A stretch of 64,000 bases of DNA from Caldilineaceae bacterium (GTDB lineage Bacteria; Chloroflexota; Anaerolineae; Caldilineales; Caldilineaceae): assembly GCA_958295845.1 (NCBI GenBank), contig OY282376.1, forward strand, positions 2,803,022 to 2,867,021. The letters are read 5' to 3'. Position 1 is the first letter of the stretch. Each line of letters begins with the position of its first letter. The position numbers were made by a program, and so were the translations under genes. The notes beneath the pieces were generated by a model. It made no database searches. It saw only the letters and a list, made by a program, of their open reading frames with translations, and was not told the origin of the DNA. This document shows positions 26,059-37,216 of the stretch, in pieces.

Positions 26059-26131
26059 TAGTAAGGGCGGGGCGTTGCGGGGGCGCAGCCCCCGCACAAG
26101 GGAGGGCCGAAGGCCCGGACGCCAAGAACTG
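26022..26131. repeat. Composite dispersed repeat, copy B
   Basis: Same module order as copy A: TAGACACCATGCTGGG, AAGGGCGGGGCGTTG, the 9-bp stem TGCGGGGGC/GCCCCCGCA with loop gca, then GGGCCGAAGGCCC. It is followed by CAGTGGTCAGTGGTCAGTG. The gap 25727-26357 holds only repeats and no gene. Confidence 0.85.
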
Positions 26132-26357
26132 CAGTGGTCAGTGGTCAGTGATCAGTGGTCAGTTGGTTGCATTTGCCGGGGAGGGGGCGGAGTGCGGGGG
26201 CGTATTGTGGGACCGTGAAGCAGTTGGCTGATTTACGGGGGCGGAGGCGGGGGAGGTTGGGCGTGAATATGCTGGGGGCGGTGTTGACGAGTTTTTGTGA
26301 AGTTAGTATGCTTATTGCGTACCTCTTTCCTCTTCCCTTTCACAAAAGGAGTGCTCC

Positions 26358-27959
26358 ATGTCACGGGAGAATGAACGCGTGGGAGACCAGGTGGACGTTC
26401 AGGTAGTTGGCAGTTCTCTTCCTGCATCGGAAGATATTTTGACGGCCGATGCACTGGCATTCGTTGCGGAGCTGCACAGGAAGTTCGACTCCCGGCGCAA
26501 GGAGTTGCTGGCGGCGCGGGCAGTGCGGCAGGCTCGGATTGACGCGGGCGAGACGCCGGGTTTTTTGGCGGAGACGGAGGGTGTACGGAGCGGAGACTGG
26601 CAGGTGGCTGCTACGCCAGATGACTTGCAGCGGCGCTGGGCTGAGATTACGGGGCCGGTCGATCGGAAGATGGTGATCAATGCGCTGAATTCGGGCGCGG
26701 ATGTGTTTATGGCGGACTTTGAGGACGCCAATTCGCCGACGTGGGAGAACTGTGTGGATGGGCAGCTGAACCTGTACGATGCGGTGCGTCGAACGATCCG
26801 GCTGGAGGATGAGGCGCGGGGGCGAGTCTATGAGCTGAATGAAGAGATTGCGACGTTGCTGGTCAGGCCGCGGGGCTGGCACCTGGTCGAGAAAAATGTA
26901 CTGGTAGACGGGGAACCGGTTTCGGCCAGTTTGTTCGACGTGGGGCTGTATGTTTTTCACAACGCGGCAGAGCGGCAGCGGCGGGGCAGTTCTTGCTATT
27001 TCTATTTGCCCAAGCTGGAGAGCCATCTGGAGGCGCGGCTGTGGGCGGAGGTGTTTGCGCACGCTGAGGAGGTGCTGGGAATCCCTCACGGGTCGTTCCG
27101 AGCGACGGTGCTGATCGAGACGATACTGGCAGCGTTGGAGATGGAGGAGATTCTTTACGAGCTGCGAGATTATTCGGCGGGATTGAACGCGGGCAGATGG
27201 GACTATATTTTCAGCGCGATTAAGAAGTTCCGGGACAGTCCCGATACTGTGCTGCCGGACCGGGCGCAGGTTACGATGACTACGCCGTTCATGCGCGCTT
27301 ACACCGAGCTTCTGGTGCGTACATGCCATAAGCGGGGGGCTCATGCGATTGGGGGCATGGCGGCTTTCATTCCGAGCCGGCGAGATCCCGAGGTCAACGA
27401 GGAGGCGCTGGCGAAGGTGCGGGCGGACAAGGAGCGGGAGTCTGGTGACGGCTGCGACGGGACGTGGGTTGCCCATCCTGATTTGGTGCCGCTGGCGCGT
27501 GGGATTTTCGAAGAGGCGACGGGCGGCGCGCCGCATCAGAAGCACAAGATGCGGGAGGATGTGGCGGTGACGGCGGAGCAGATCGTTGATGTCGGCGTTC
27601 CCGGCGGGACGATAACGGAGAGCGGGCTGCGCACGAATGTAGATGTGGGACTGCAGTATCTGAATGCGTGGCTGCTGGGTGTGGGCGCGGCGGCGATTTA
27701 CAATTTGATGGAGGACGCTGCTACAGCTGAGATTTCACGGTCACAGATTTGGCAATGGATCCGGCACGGTGCGAAGTTGGATGACGGGAGGCCGGTCACG
27801 CGGGAGTTGTATAGTCAGATTCGTGACGAGGAGTTGAAGAGACTTGGCGAACAGGGTCCGGGCCGTCTGGAGGAAGCGGGGGAGATTCTGGACAGTCTTA
27901 TATTGACGGACGATTTCGTTGAGTTCCTTACACTAATTGCCTACGATCATTTGACGTAA
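26358..27959 (+). CDS. aceB: Malate synthase A
   Basis: Malate synthase condenses glyoxylate with acetyl-CoA to malate, the second glyoxylate-shunt step. The 533-residue length is that of the A isoform. Family blocks are [18 protein letters not shown], the [17 protein letters not shown] region, [15 protein letters not shown] (metal/glyoxylate Asp-Glu-Asp), [18 protein letters not shown], and [22 protein letters not shown] is well placed before the ATG. Isocitrate lyase is not in the window, so either it lies elsewhere or the enzyme uses glyoxylate from other routes. The gene stands alone after a repeat block. Confidence 0.95.
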   Translation: MSRENERVGDQVDVQVVGSSLPASEDILTADALAFVAELHRKFDSRRKELLAARAVRQARIDAGETPGFLAETEGVRSGDWQVAATPDDLQRRWAEITGPVDRKMVINALNSGADVFMADFEDANSPTWENCVDGQLNLYDAVRRTIRLEDEARGRVYELNEEIATLLVRPRGWHLVEKNVLVDGEPVSASLFDVGLYVFHNAAERQRRGSSCYFYLPKLESHLEARLWAEVFAHAEEVLGIPHGSFRATVLIETILAALEMEEILYELRDYSAGLNAGRWDYIFSAIKKFRDSPDTVLPDRAQVTMTTPFMRAYTELLVRTCHKRGAHAIGGMAAFIPSRRDPEVNEEALAKVRADKERESGDGCDGTWVAHPDLVPLARGIFEEATGGAPHQKHKMREDVAVTAEQIVDVGVPGGTITESGLRTNVDVGLQYLNAWLLGVGAAAIYNLMEDAATAEISRSQIWQWIRHGAKLDDGRPVTRELYSQIRDEELKRLGEQGPGRLEEAGEILDSLILTDDFVEFLTLIAYDHLT

Positions 27960-28067
27960 CCGGTAGGGCCCGTAACGGCGTTCGAATCGGGGTTTGCCAA
28001 GTTCGGTTCGTTGTGGCAATACTGTTAGACTGAGGTTAATTGTTTTTGCGGAGATTGCGACACAGAG

Positions 28068-28337
28068 ATGTCAGAAGACGGACAGGAAAAGATCCCTCCC
28101 CCTATTCAAAGACAGATGACCGCCGCGCCGGACGCGGCGATGCACCTGCTGTTGCACGTCAAAGAGACCGGTCCGGCGCAGCGTGCGGCGATTGTGAGCG
28201 CGGGATTCGAAGTGCGGCATCAGACTTCGATTGTGCCCTGCTATGCGGTTAGCGGTCCCGGCCGGGGGCTTCAGGCACTGACGAATGAGGCTTGGCTCGT
28301 CAAGGTCGAGGAGGACGGCGCGGTTGAAACGATGTAG
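28068..28337 (+). CDS. Small protein resembling a subtilase propeptide (inhibitor I9-like)
   Basis: An 89-residue protein lacking a signal peptide. Residues about 25-89 (AMHLLLHVKETGP..., GFEVRHQTSIVPCYAVSGPG, GLQALTNEAWLVKVEEDG) follow the strand-helix-strand-helix-strand pattern of I9 propeptides: each closes with a strand of the type V-A-x-V-x-x-D. The same pattern occurs at the N-terminus of the subtilase encoded 324 bp downstream. It may therefore be a separate chaperone/inhibitor of that protease. The assignment is by pattern only. Confidence 0.55.
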   Translation: MSEDGQEKIPPPIQRQMTAAPDAAMHLLLHVKETGPAQRAAIVSAGFEVRHQTSIVPCYAVSGPGRGLQALTNEAWLVKVEEDGAVETM

Positions 28338-28373
28338 ATGAGTGCATCGTCCCTCTAGGGCCAAGCCACGAGG

Positions 28374-28526
28374 GTGCAATTTGACGGTCCGGTCACGATC
28401 CCGATTGGGCGATGCGGTCTGGTTCGTACCGACCCGCCCGAGATTCTGATTTCGGGAAAGTTCTGTCTCCAGCTTAGCGTCTCCTTTCGTACAGGCGTTA
28501 ACCAACGCAGAGACCAGAGGAAGTAA
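28374..28526 (+). CDS. Possible small ORF between I9-like and subtilase genes
   Basis: A GTG-initiated frame of 50 codons (VQFDGPVTIPIGRCGLVRTD... to ...NQRRDQRK) has a plausible alternating hydrophobic pattern, but a weak ribosome site and no recognised family. It may equally be non-coding leader. The rest of the 324-bp gap 28338-28661 shows nothing else recognisable. Confidence 0.2.
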   Translation: MQFDGPVTIPIGRCGLVRTDPPEILISGKFCLQLSVSFRTGVNQRRDQRK

Positions 28527-28661
28527 ACCCCAGGACAATCGTGTCTCTGGGGAGGCGGCGTGTTGCATGCCAACGGAAGCTGCAGTTGCGTCATAGTACG
28601 AGGCACTGCCCCGATTGTCTTGCCGGATGTGGGCAAGGATTTTTCAGGAGGAGTTTGGTCA

Positions 28662-29963
28662 ATGTATTCGGAGAAGTTCTCCGCCCAGGTTCGGGACGCA
28701 GTTGAACAGGCCCGTATGGCCAGTGAAGAAGTGCAGGTTATCGTCAGATTTCAATCGGAGGGCGGCCAACGGAATATTGGCAGGTTGGCAACCAGGGCAG
28801 GCACGCTCAAGGTCAATCAGGAGTACAGGACGATTCCGGCGACCGCCCTTTCGCTCACTGCGGCGGCGCTGGACGAATTGACGGCCTCGGACGACGTGGC
28901 AGAGGTCTGGCTGGACGAGACGGTACACATATTGTTGGACGTATCGACGCCGCACATCAGGGCGCCACAGGTCTGGGAGCAGCTGGGCAATGACGGGGAA
29001 GGTGTCACGATCTGCGTTGTTGACACCGGTATCGACGCGACGCACCCTGATTTTGCGGGCCGGGTTGGGCTGACGGCAGATTTCAGCGGCAAGGGTTCGG
29101 CTGAGGACGGCAACGGCCACGGCACGCATGTTGCCTCCACGGCGGCAGGGACCGGTGCGGCCAGCGGCGGCAAGTATATTGGCGTGGCGCCGGGGGCGAC
29201 GATCATGGCGGCGAAGGCGCTCGCCGACAACGGCAGCGGCCGGATGAGCAATGTGATGGCCGGGCTTGAGTGGGCGGCCCAGAACGGCGCTGATGTTCTG
29301 AATCTGTCGCTGGGCAGCCGCGGTAGCAGCGACGGTTCGGATGCGCTGAGTACGATGTGTAATGCGATTGTGGATATGGGCAAGATCATGGTAGTCGCGG
29401 CGGGAAACAGCGGGCCGCGGCAGAGCACGATCGGCAGCCCGGGCGCGGCTGAGCAGGTGATTACGGTTGGGGCGTCGAATGACCAGGACAGTGTTGCCCG
29501 GTTCAGCAGCCGGGGACCGACTGCGGACGGGCGGGTGAAGCCTGACGTGGTGGCACCCGGAAGCAAAATTGTGGCCGCGCGCGCGGCGGGCACTTCGGTA
29601 GGGCAGGTGGTGGACGAACACTATACCACCGCCAGCGGAACGAGCATGGCTACGCCGCACGTGGCCGGGCTGGTGGCACTGATGCTCAGGGCGGATACTG
29701 GTCTTGGGCCTGCCGCGATCAAGAAGATGCTGATGGCGACGAGCGTAGACATCAACAGTAGCGATTTAGGACAGACTGAGGCGGACAAGAATATACAAGG
29801 TGATGGCCGTATTGACGCCTTGACGGCAGTTCAGTATGCGGATTCCGGCCAGCAGCCGCCACCGCACAAACCCTCATTACCGGTGCCGTCTCCTACCCCT
29901 CCGAATCCCAGACCCCCCATCGGTTGCATGGCAGCCCCGCTCAAGTTGCTTAAGCTCATATAG
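28662..29963 (+). CDS. Subtilisin-like serine protease (S8), no signal peptide
   Basis: A 433-residue S8 peptidase with its own N-terminal I9-like region (about residues 10-90), then the catalytic triad: Asp121 in VVDTGIDATHPD, His153 in GNGHGTHVAST and Ser328 in SGTSMATPHVAGL; the oxyanion Asn is in VVAAGNSGPR. The C-terminal 30 residues are Pro-rich. The ATG at 28662 is chosen because GGAGGAG stands just upstream; the longer reading adds no family sequence. There is no signal peptide, so it is intracellular or exported by another route. Upstream lies an I9-like small protein that could inhibit it. Confidence 0.9.
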   Translation: MYSEKFSAQVRDAVEQARMASEEVQVIVRFQSEGGQRNIGRLATRAGTLKVNQEYRTIPATALSLTAAALDELTASDDVAEVWLDETVHILLDVSTPHIRAPQVWEQLGNDGEGVTICVVDTGIDATHPDFAGRVGLTADFSGKGSAEDGNGHGTHVASTAAGTGAASGGKYIGVAPGATIMAAKALADNGSGRMSNVMAGLEWAAQNGADVLNLSLGSRGSSDGSDALSTMCNAIVDMGKIMVVAAGNSGPRQSTIGSPGAAEQVITVGASNDQDSVARFSSRGPTADGRVKPDVVAPGSKIVAARAAGTSVGQVVDEHYTTASGTSMATPHVAGLVALMLRADTGLGPAAIKKMLMATSVDINSSDLGQTEADKNIQGDGRIDALTAVQYADSGQQPPPHKPSLPVPSPTPPNPRPPIGCMAAPLKLLKLI

Positions 29964-30025
29964 CCCCTTTGGACCCGGCTAAGTCGGTATACACCGCACG
30001 GCGCGTATTGCGAAGCCTGGAATAT

Positions 30026-30061
30026 GGCCGCGGTTTTTGGCGCCGGCTAAGCGCCGCGGCC
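30026..30061. other. Nested inverted repeat after the subtilase gene
   Basis: GGCCGCGG (30026-30033) pairs with CCGCGGCC (30054-30061), enclosing T5 and an inner stem GGCGC/GCGCC. It lies just upstream of the next gene's start and could act as a terminator for the subtilase or a leader structure; no T-run follows on either strand. Confidence 0.45.
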
Positions 30062-30074
30062 GATCAGTGCAATC

Positions 30075-30890
30075 ATGGTTGAATCAGACGTTTCTTCGAG
30101 TGAGATAGCTGAACGGGCGCGCAGGAGGGAGGCGATCGGCCTCTCGCCACAGCGTCCAACGGCCAAGACGGTTGTACACAGCCCGCCTGAGGCCAAACGA
30201 AGCGTTCCTCTTGTCCTGGTTATTCTAATCGCCTTGGCAGCTATTGCGGCAGCCATTGCGTTTATGCGCCCTTCGTTCCCGGGGCTAAGGCTTCCTGGAG
30301 AGCGAGCCGGTTCAGAAATGGAGGTCGGGCGATTAATCGAGAGAGACGACTTCGCCGATCCCAAGTTTGCGTTGCCGGTTGGCAGTGGCGAAGGCTGGGA
30401 AAAGGGGTTTGTTGGCGATCTCTACCGGATTACTATTACGCGCCCGGGCGGCAGGGTGTGGTCGACACTCGGGCAGCCGGACCTTGGGGCTTACAGGGTG
30501 GAGACCGACCTGCGGTTGGCTTCGCAGGAGGCGTTTTCGTGGGGATACGGCGGACTCATAGTTCGCTATCAGAATGACGAAAACTTCTATCTCTTCGCGA
30601 TAGACAACCGGGGGCAGTACCAGGTAGAGTTGGCGGAAGAGGGCGCGTGGCGGACTGTACGGCCCTGGACCGAGTCTGACGCGCTGTCAAATGGGCGACG
30701 GAACCTGGTGTCGGTCGCTGATGACGGGTCCGAGCTGCGCTTTTATGTCAACGGGGTGCAGGTTGAGGCAGTACCCGATCCAAGGCTGCCGGCAGGGGAT
30801 ATTGGCCTGGTGGTGGGTGCGCGCAGCCGGGGCCAGGCGCAGGGTCTTTTCGACTGGGTTGCCCTCTACGAGATTGAGGTTGCTGAGTAG
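30075..30890 (+). CDS. Membrane-anchored protein with a laminin-G/DUF1080-like domain
   Basis: A 271-residue protein: a cytoplasmic N-terminus of about 42 residues, one membrane helix (VPLVLVILIALAAIAAAIAF, about 44-63), then an extracellular beta-sandwich of about 190 residues. The DDFADPKF start, YGGLIVRYQNDENFYLFAI core and LRFYVNGVQVEAVPDP near the end are typical of the concanavalin-like fold in DUF1080/laminin-G proteins that bind glycans. No catalytic residues are obvious. It follows the subtilase in the same direction; functional linkage is not shown. Confidence 0.7.
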   Translation: MVESDVSSSEIAERARRREAIGLSPQRPTAKTVVHSPPEAKRSVPLVLVILIALAAIAAAIAFMRPSFPGLRLPGERAGSEMEVGRLIERDDFADPKFALPVGSGEGWEKGFVGDLYRITITRPGGRVWSTLGQPDLGAYRVETDLRLASQEAFSWGYGGLIVRYQNDENFYLFAIDNRGQYQVELAEEGAWRTVRPWTESDALSNGRRNLVSVADDGSELRFYVNGVQVEAVPDPRLPAGDIGLVVGARSRGQAQGLFDWVALYEIEVAE

Positions 30891-30966
30891 AAGGAGAGGG
30901 TGCGTGGTCGGGGGCGCTTGCGCCCATAGTGGGCGAGTCGGCTGTTGTGTGATGGTCGGAGGCACC

Positions 30967-31626
30967 TTAAGTACAAGGGATGTCGGTGCCTAATACGTCA
31001 AAAGCCCTGACCTGGGCGGCTGCCACTGGGGTGTTGGCGAGTTGATCGAGGAAGAGCGTCCAGATCGCCACGTCCCTTGGCGAACCGTCGGTGGCTGTGG
31101 CTCGGCGCCGGAGGACGGCTTCCTGCGTGAAGCCCAGTTTGCGTGGAATCGCGGCACTGCGAACGTTGGTCGGGTCGCAGTGGATTTCGACGCGATCGAC
31201 TTTGTTAACGGCGAAAGCTGCTTTGGTCAGGGCGGCGGTGATCTCGGTCGCCAGGCCCCGGTTTATCAGGTCGGCGCGAATCCAGTATCCGATTTCGAGG
31301 GCGTTGCCTGCCAGCCGTCTGTGTAACCCCGTTCCGCCCCAAACCTCTTTTTCGTCGGGCGAGAAGATCCCGTAGGTGTAATCAGTGTCGAGATCGAACT
31401 CCGCGCGCCAGTTGCGCATGAGGGCGGCCTTTTCCTCCAGGGTAGTGGGTTCATTCTTGGCCCACGGCATCCAGTCTCTCAAGTGGTCGAGGCTCTGTGT
31501 TACTGCTTGCAGCAGAATTTCTGCGTCGCTTGGATTCCAGCAGCGCAAAACGGCGCGTTCTGTTTCGATACGATAGGCCGGGGACCTTGACGGGCTTTCA
31601 GGGTCGGCGCAGTTTTCGGAAGTCAT
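30967..31626 (-). CDS. GNAT acetyltransferase, RimJ/RimL-like
   Basis: A 219-residue N-acetyltransferase of the RimJ/RimL group, which acetylates ribosomal or other protein N-termini and small amines using acetyl-CoA. Recognisable blocks are ETERAVLRCWNPSDAEILL, GTGLHRRLAGNALEIGYWI, RGLATEITAALTKAAF (acetyl-CoA site) and NVRSAAIPRKLGF. The ATG at 31626 is preferred because a longer reading (to 31890) would overlap the end of clpC and lacks family sequence. It follows clpC by 22 nt on the same strand and may be read through from it. Confidence 0.82.
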   Translation of the reverse strand: MTSENCADPESPSRSPAYRIETERAVLRCWNPSDAEILLQAVTQSLDHLRDWMPWAKNEPTTLEEKAALMRNWRAEFDLDTDYTYGIFSPDEKEVWGGTGLHRRLAGNALEIGYWIRADLINRGLATEITAALTKAAFAVNKVDRVEIHCDPTNVRSAAIPRKLGFTQEAVLRRRATATDGSPRDVAIWTLFLDQLANTPVAAAQVRAFDVLGTDIPCT

Positions 31627-31648
31627 AGGCGGCGCCAAAGCATCTATG

Positions 31649-34183
<2,535 letters not shown>

Positions 34184-34450
34184 TTTAGTTCTTCCCGGTG
34201 ATGGATAGTGGTCTTCAATAAGTGAAGAGATAATTCAAAGGGCGTCTTTTTCTCTGGTCGGCCGACTCTGCGTTCGGTTGCAGGAATGACGCGCCGAATG
34301 GGTGCTGTTCCCGCTGTGCATCAAAGGTAAGGAAGTTTCGAGGCACCTACTATAGTATCCCATTTCTTTATCAGAACCGCCATAGAGAAACATTAGAAAA
34401 CCGTTATCGGTTATGCCTGGGTGATGGAGAGAATGGGAGGGATTTTCTAT
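34184..34450. other. Upstream region shared by clpC and the Fur-type regulator
   Basis: This AT-richer stretch contains no gene. It should hold the clpC promoter on the minus strand, but I could not fix it with confidence; no CtsR or CIRCE-like repeat was seen. Confidence 0.4.
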
Positions 34451-34467
34451 TTTAGAACTGTTCCAAA
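34451..34467 (+). promoter_or_regulatory. Upstream operator for the Fur/PerR-type regulator
   Basis: TTTAGA-N5-TCCAAA, a 17-bp near-palindrome with one mismatch, is the same motif as at 34515-34531. It lies just upstream of the -35 box. Confidence 0.7.
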
Positions 34468-34473
34468 TAATTC

Positions 34474-34502
34474 TTGACAAGCAACCTGAAAGCGGGTACA
34501 CT
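34474..34502 (+). promoter_or_regulatory. Sigma-70-type promoter of the fur-ATPase operon
   Basis: TTGACA (34474-34479) and TACACT (34497-34502) are separated by exactly 17 bp, and both operators flank them. Transcription would start near 34509, just ahead of the second palindrome. Confidence 0.75.
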
Positions 34503-34514
34503 GCCCTCAAGTTG

Positions 34515-34531
34515 TTTAGATTGGTTCTAAA
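34515..34531 (+). promoter_or_regulatory. Downstream operator for the Fur/PerR-type regulator
   Basis: TTTAGA-N5-TCTAAA, a perfect 6+5+6 palindrome, 64 bp centre to centre from the upstream copy and 20 bp before the ATG. Position and symmetry suggest autoregulation. Confidence 0.75.
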
Positions 34532-34550
34532 TTAGGCAGGGGGCACGAGT

Positions 34551-35072
34551 ATGGCAGTTCGGTTAATTGAAACGATCAGGCGGGCGGGGTTGCGGGTAAC
34601 GAGTCAGCGCGTTGCCGTTTGCGAGTACCTTGCCGGCACAAGGAGTCACCCGACGACTTCGCAGGTATTTGAAGCGGTACGGGCGTTGCATCCAGAGATC
34701 AGTCAGGCCACTGTGTATAACACGCTCAACACCTTGCGTGATCTGGGCGCTATCGTCGAGATCAGTGCGGGAACGGAGCATACCCGATACGAGACGGACC
34801 CTTCGCCGCATATTAACCTGTTCTGTTTGCGGTGTCACCAGGTCTCGGACCTGCAGGACAATGTTTCACCTGACGTCCTGATGGACAATATATTTCAGAA
34901 TACGGGCTTCCGCGCCACTTCGCTTCAGGTGCAGGTGTCAGGATTTTGTCCTGAGTGCCAGCAGGCGAAGCGGGAGGAGATCGGTAGGAAGTTGCAGACC
35001 AAGGCAGCACAGATTGAGGGCGGCAGAGCCGAAACTCGGGGGGCGCCGGGCGCGTCCCATGGCGCATCATGA
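34551..35072 (+). CDS. Fur/PerR-family metalloregulator
   Basis: A 173-residue ferric-uptake-regulator-type repressor. The winged helix includes RVTSQRVAVCEYLAG and the recognition region SQATVYNTLNTLRDLG; the dimer domain has the metal-site His/Glu residues around HTRYETDPSPHINLFC. The structural zinc pairs CLRC and CPEC are both present. It overlaps the metal ATPase start by 4 nt (ATGA), so regulator and exporter are one operon, and two matching palindromes at its promoter suggest it represses itself. PerR or Fur specificity cannot be decided from sequence; the partner points to Fe(II) or a related divalent metal. Confidence 0.9.
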   Translation: MAVRLIETIRRAGLRVTSQRVAVCEYLAGTRSHPTTSQVFEAVRALHPEISQATVYNTLNTLRDLGAIVEISAGTEHTRYETDPSPHINLFCLRCHQVSDLQDNVSPDVLMDNIFQNTGFRATSLQVQVSGFCPECQQAKREEIGRKLQTKAAQIEGGRAETRGAPGASHGAS

Positions 35073-37183
35073 GCAGAGAGGTGGACGGAATGGCCACCAG
35101 TTCAATTGACCCAATGATCGTGAAGGAGGGGAGCGGGCCGCCTTCGATCAGTTTATGGTCGCTGTCTCCGTTTTCGCTTGCTTTCTGGCGGGACAATCCC
35201 GAGCTTCTACTCGCTTCGGTAACTCTTTTGGCGCTGTTGGTTGGCTGGATCGGCGGTTCTGTCAGCGGGCTGCTACCGGGCTGGGCTGTTGTAGTCTTTG
35301 CACTGATTGCGTATAGCGCAGGTGGTTACTCCGGGGCGAAAGTGGCTTTTGAGAATGCCTGCTGCGGCGTATTTAATATCGATCTGCTGATGGTGGCGGC
35401 GGCTCTGGGGGCGGCGCTTATAGGTGAGTGGGAGGAGGGCGCTTTGCTTCTCTTTCTGTTTACGCTTAGCGGCGCGCTGGAATCGTTTGCATCGGACCGT
35501 ACACGGCATGCGATTACCGGGCTGGCAGAGCTGAGACCCGATACGGCGCGGGTCCAGCGGGAAGGAGAGGTTGTAGAGATTGGCGTCGAGGCGCTATCGA
35601 TTGGCGACGTGGTCGTGGTAAGACCGGGTGAGCGGATGCCGGTTGACGGTTCGGTGTTGGGGGGCTCGACGACGGTGGACCAGAGCCCAATCACGGGGGA
35701 AAGCATCCCAGTTTACAAAGGGATTGGGGACTCTGTTTTTTCGGGGACTATAAACGGTAGCGGAGCGCTCGAACTGCAGGTGACCAAGCTGGCCTCAGAA
35801 AGCACTATCAGTAAGATTATAGGACTTGTGCAGGAGGCGCAGAACAATGCCGCGCCGACACAGCGCCTGATCGACCGATTCAGCCAGCCCTATACGCTGA
35901 TCGTGATTGGTATAACGGTCCTGGCTGGGGTCGTTCCCATTCTGGTTGGGAATGAACCGGTCAGCACCACAATCTATAGAGCGATCACGCTGCTGGTGGT
36001 GGCGAGCCCATGTGCGCTCATCATCAGCACGCCGGCGTCTATTCTGAGCGCCATTGCGGCTGGTGCGCGCGAGGGGATCCTGTTCAAGGGCGGGGCCTAC
36101 CTGGAAGCGGCGGCAAGGCTTGATGTGCTCGCCTTTGACAAGACTGGGACGTTGACCAACGGCAAGCCCCAGTTGACCGACATTGTTCCGCTCAATGGTT
36201 ACTCTGAGAATGAGCTACTGTCGATTGCCGCGGGTGCGGAGAGCCTAAGTGAACATCCGATTGCCCAGACGATCGTGGACACGGCGAAGGAGAAGGACCT
36301 GCCGGTTGAATCTCCGCAAGACTTCCGCGGCATTGCCGGGCACGGCGTGCAGGCGTTCTATGTGCGCGGCGGGAAACAGGAGATGATCTACATCGGCAAT
36401 GACAAGCTGTTTATGAGCGAGTCGATGGATCTGTCTCCGGCCATTCGCATGATCGGGCGGCAACTGCAAGAGAAGGGAAAGACGGCGATTCTCGTGGTAC
36501 GGCGGAGCATAGAATCTGACAGCGGCGACCTGGCGGGCGGGGGCGAAGGTCAGATTGAGAGAGAGATTCTGGGGGCACCTGAACGCGACTGGGAGGTGGT
36601 AGGATTTCTGGCGGTGGCCGATACGGTTCGCTCGAGCGCGGCTGATACGATAGGGGCGCTCAAGCGACTCGGGATTGGCCGTCTGGCGATGGTGACCGGC
36701 GACAATCGAGACGTGGCAAACGCGGTCGCCGACGAGATCGGTATGGAGGACGTCTATTTCGAACTTCTGCCGGAGGAGAAGGTACAGATCCTGGACGAGC
36801 TGGTTAAGACCGGGTCGGTTGGGATGATCGGGGACGGCGTCAACGATGCGCCTGCGATGGCGACTTCCGATCTCGGGATAGCGATGGGTGGGGCGGGAAC
36901 GGATGTTGCATTGGAGACGGCAGACGTTGTGCTCATGTCCGACGACCTCAGCAAGCTTCCCTTTATGCTTCGGCTTAGCCGCCGCGCCAGTGAGATTGTG
37001 CGCCAGAATCTCTATTTTTCTGTTGCAGTGATTCTCACGTTGGTCACGTTGACGGTCGTCGTTCCTTTGGTGGTTCCCGGGTTCCGGCTGCCCCTGCCGA
37101 TTGGCGTGCTGGGGCATGAGGGCAGCACTCTGATCGTTGTCGTCAACGGGCTGCGGATGTTGGCGATGAAGTCAACGCGGTAG
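35069..37183 (+). CDS. P1B-type metal-exporting ATPase, P1B-4-like (Fe/Co/Zn)
   Basis: A 704-residue heavy-metal-translocating P-type ATPase in the cytoplasmic membrane. Conserved parts: TGES phosphatase motif (SPITGES), SPC metal site (Ser313-Pro-Cys315), DKTGT with the phosphorylated Asp357, a nucleotide-binding HP-type site (SEHPIA), GDGVND hinge and, in the last helices, HEGST (His683). The pair SPC plus HEG(G/S)T is diagnostic of subgroup P1B-4, which exports Fe2+ or Co2+ (PfeT, CtpD). There is no N-terminal HMA domain, as usual for P1B-4. Translation is coupled to the Fur-type gene by a 4-nt overlap, so an iron-efflux role is favoured. Confidence 0.9.
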   Translation: MSREVDGMATSSIDPMIVKEGSGPPSISLWSLSPFSLAFWRDNPELLLASVTLLALLVGWIGGSVSGLLPGWAVVVFALIAYSAGGYSGAKVAFENACCGVFNIDLLMVAAALGAALIGEWEEGALLLFLFTLSGALESFASDRTRHAITGLAELRPDTARVQREGEVVEIGVEALSIGDVVVVRPGERMPVDGSVLGGSTTVDQSPITGESIPVYKGIGDSVFSGTINGSGALELQVTKLASESTISKIIGLVQEAQNNAAPTQRLIDRFSQPYTLIVIGITVLAGVVPILVGNEPVSTTIYRAITLLVVASPCALIISTPASILSAIAAGAREGILFKGGAYLEAAARLDVLAFDKTGTLTNGKPQLTDIVPLNGYSENELLSIAAGAESLSEHPIAQTIVDTAKEKDLPVESPQDFRGIAGHGVQAFYVRGGKQEMIYIGNDKLFMSESMDLSPAIRMIGRQLQEKGKTAILVVRRSIESDSGDLAGGGEGQIEREILGAPERDWEVVGFLAVADTVRSSAADTIGALKRLGIGRLAMVTGDNRDVANAVADEIGMEDVYFELLPEEKVQILDELVKTGSVGMIGDGVNDAPAMATSDLGIAMGGAGTDVALETADVVLMSDDLSKLPFMLRLSRRASEIVRQNLYFSVAVILTLVTLTVVVPLVVPGFRLPLPIGVLGHEGSTLIVVVNGLRMLAMKSTR

Positions 37184-37216
37184 CGAGTCTGGGCTTCGGT
37201 CTCTTATGGTTCCCTT

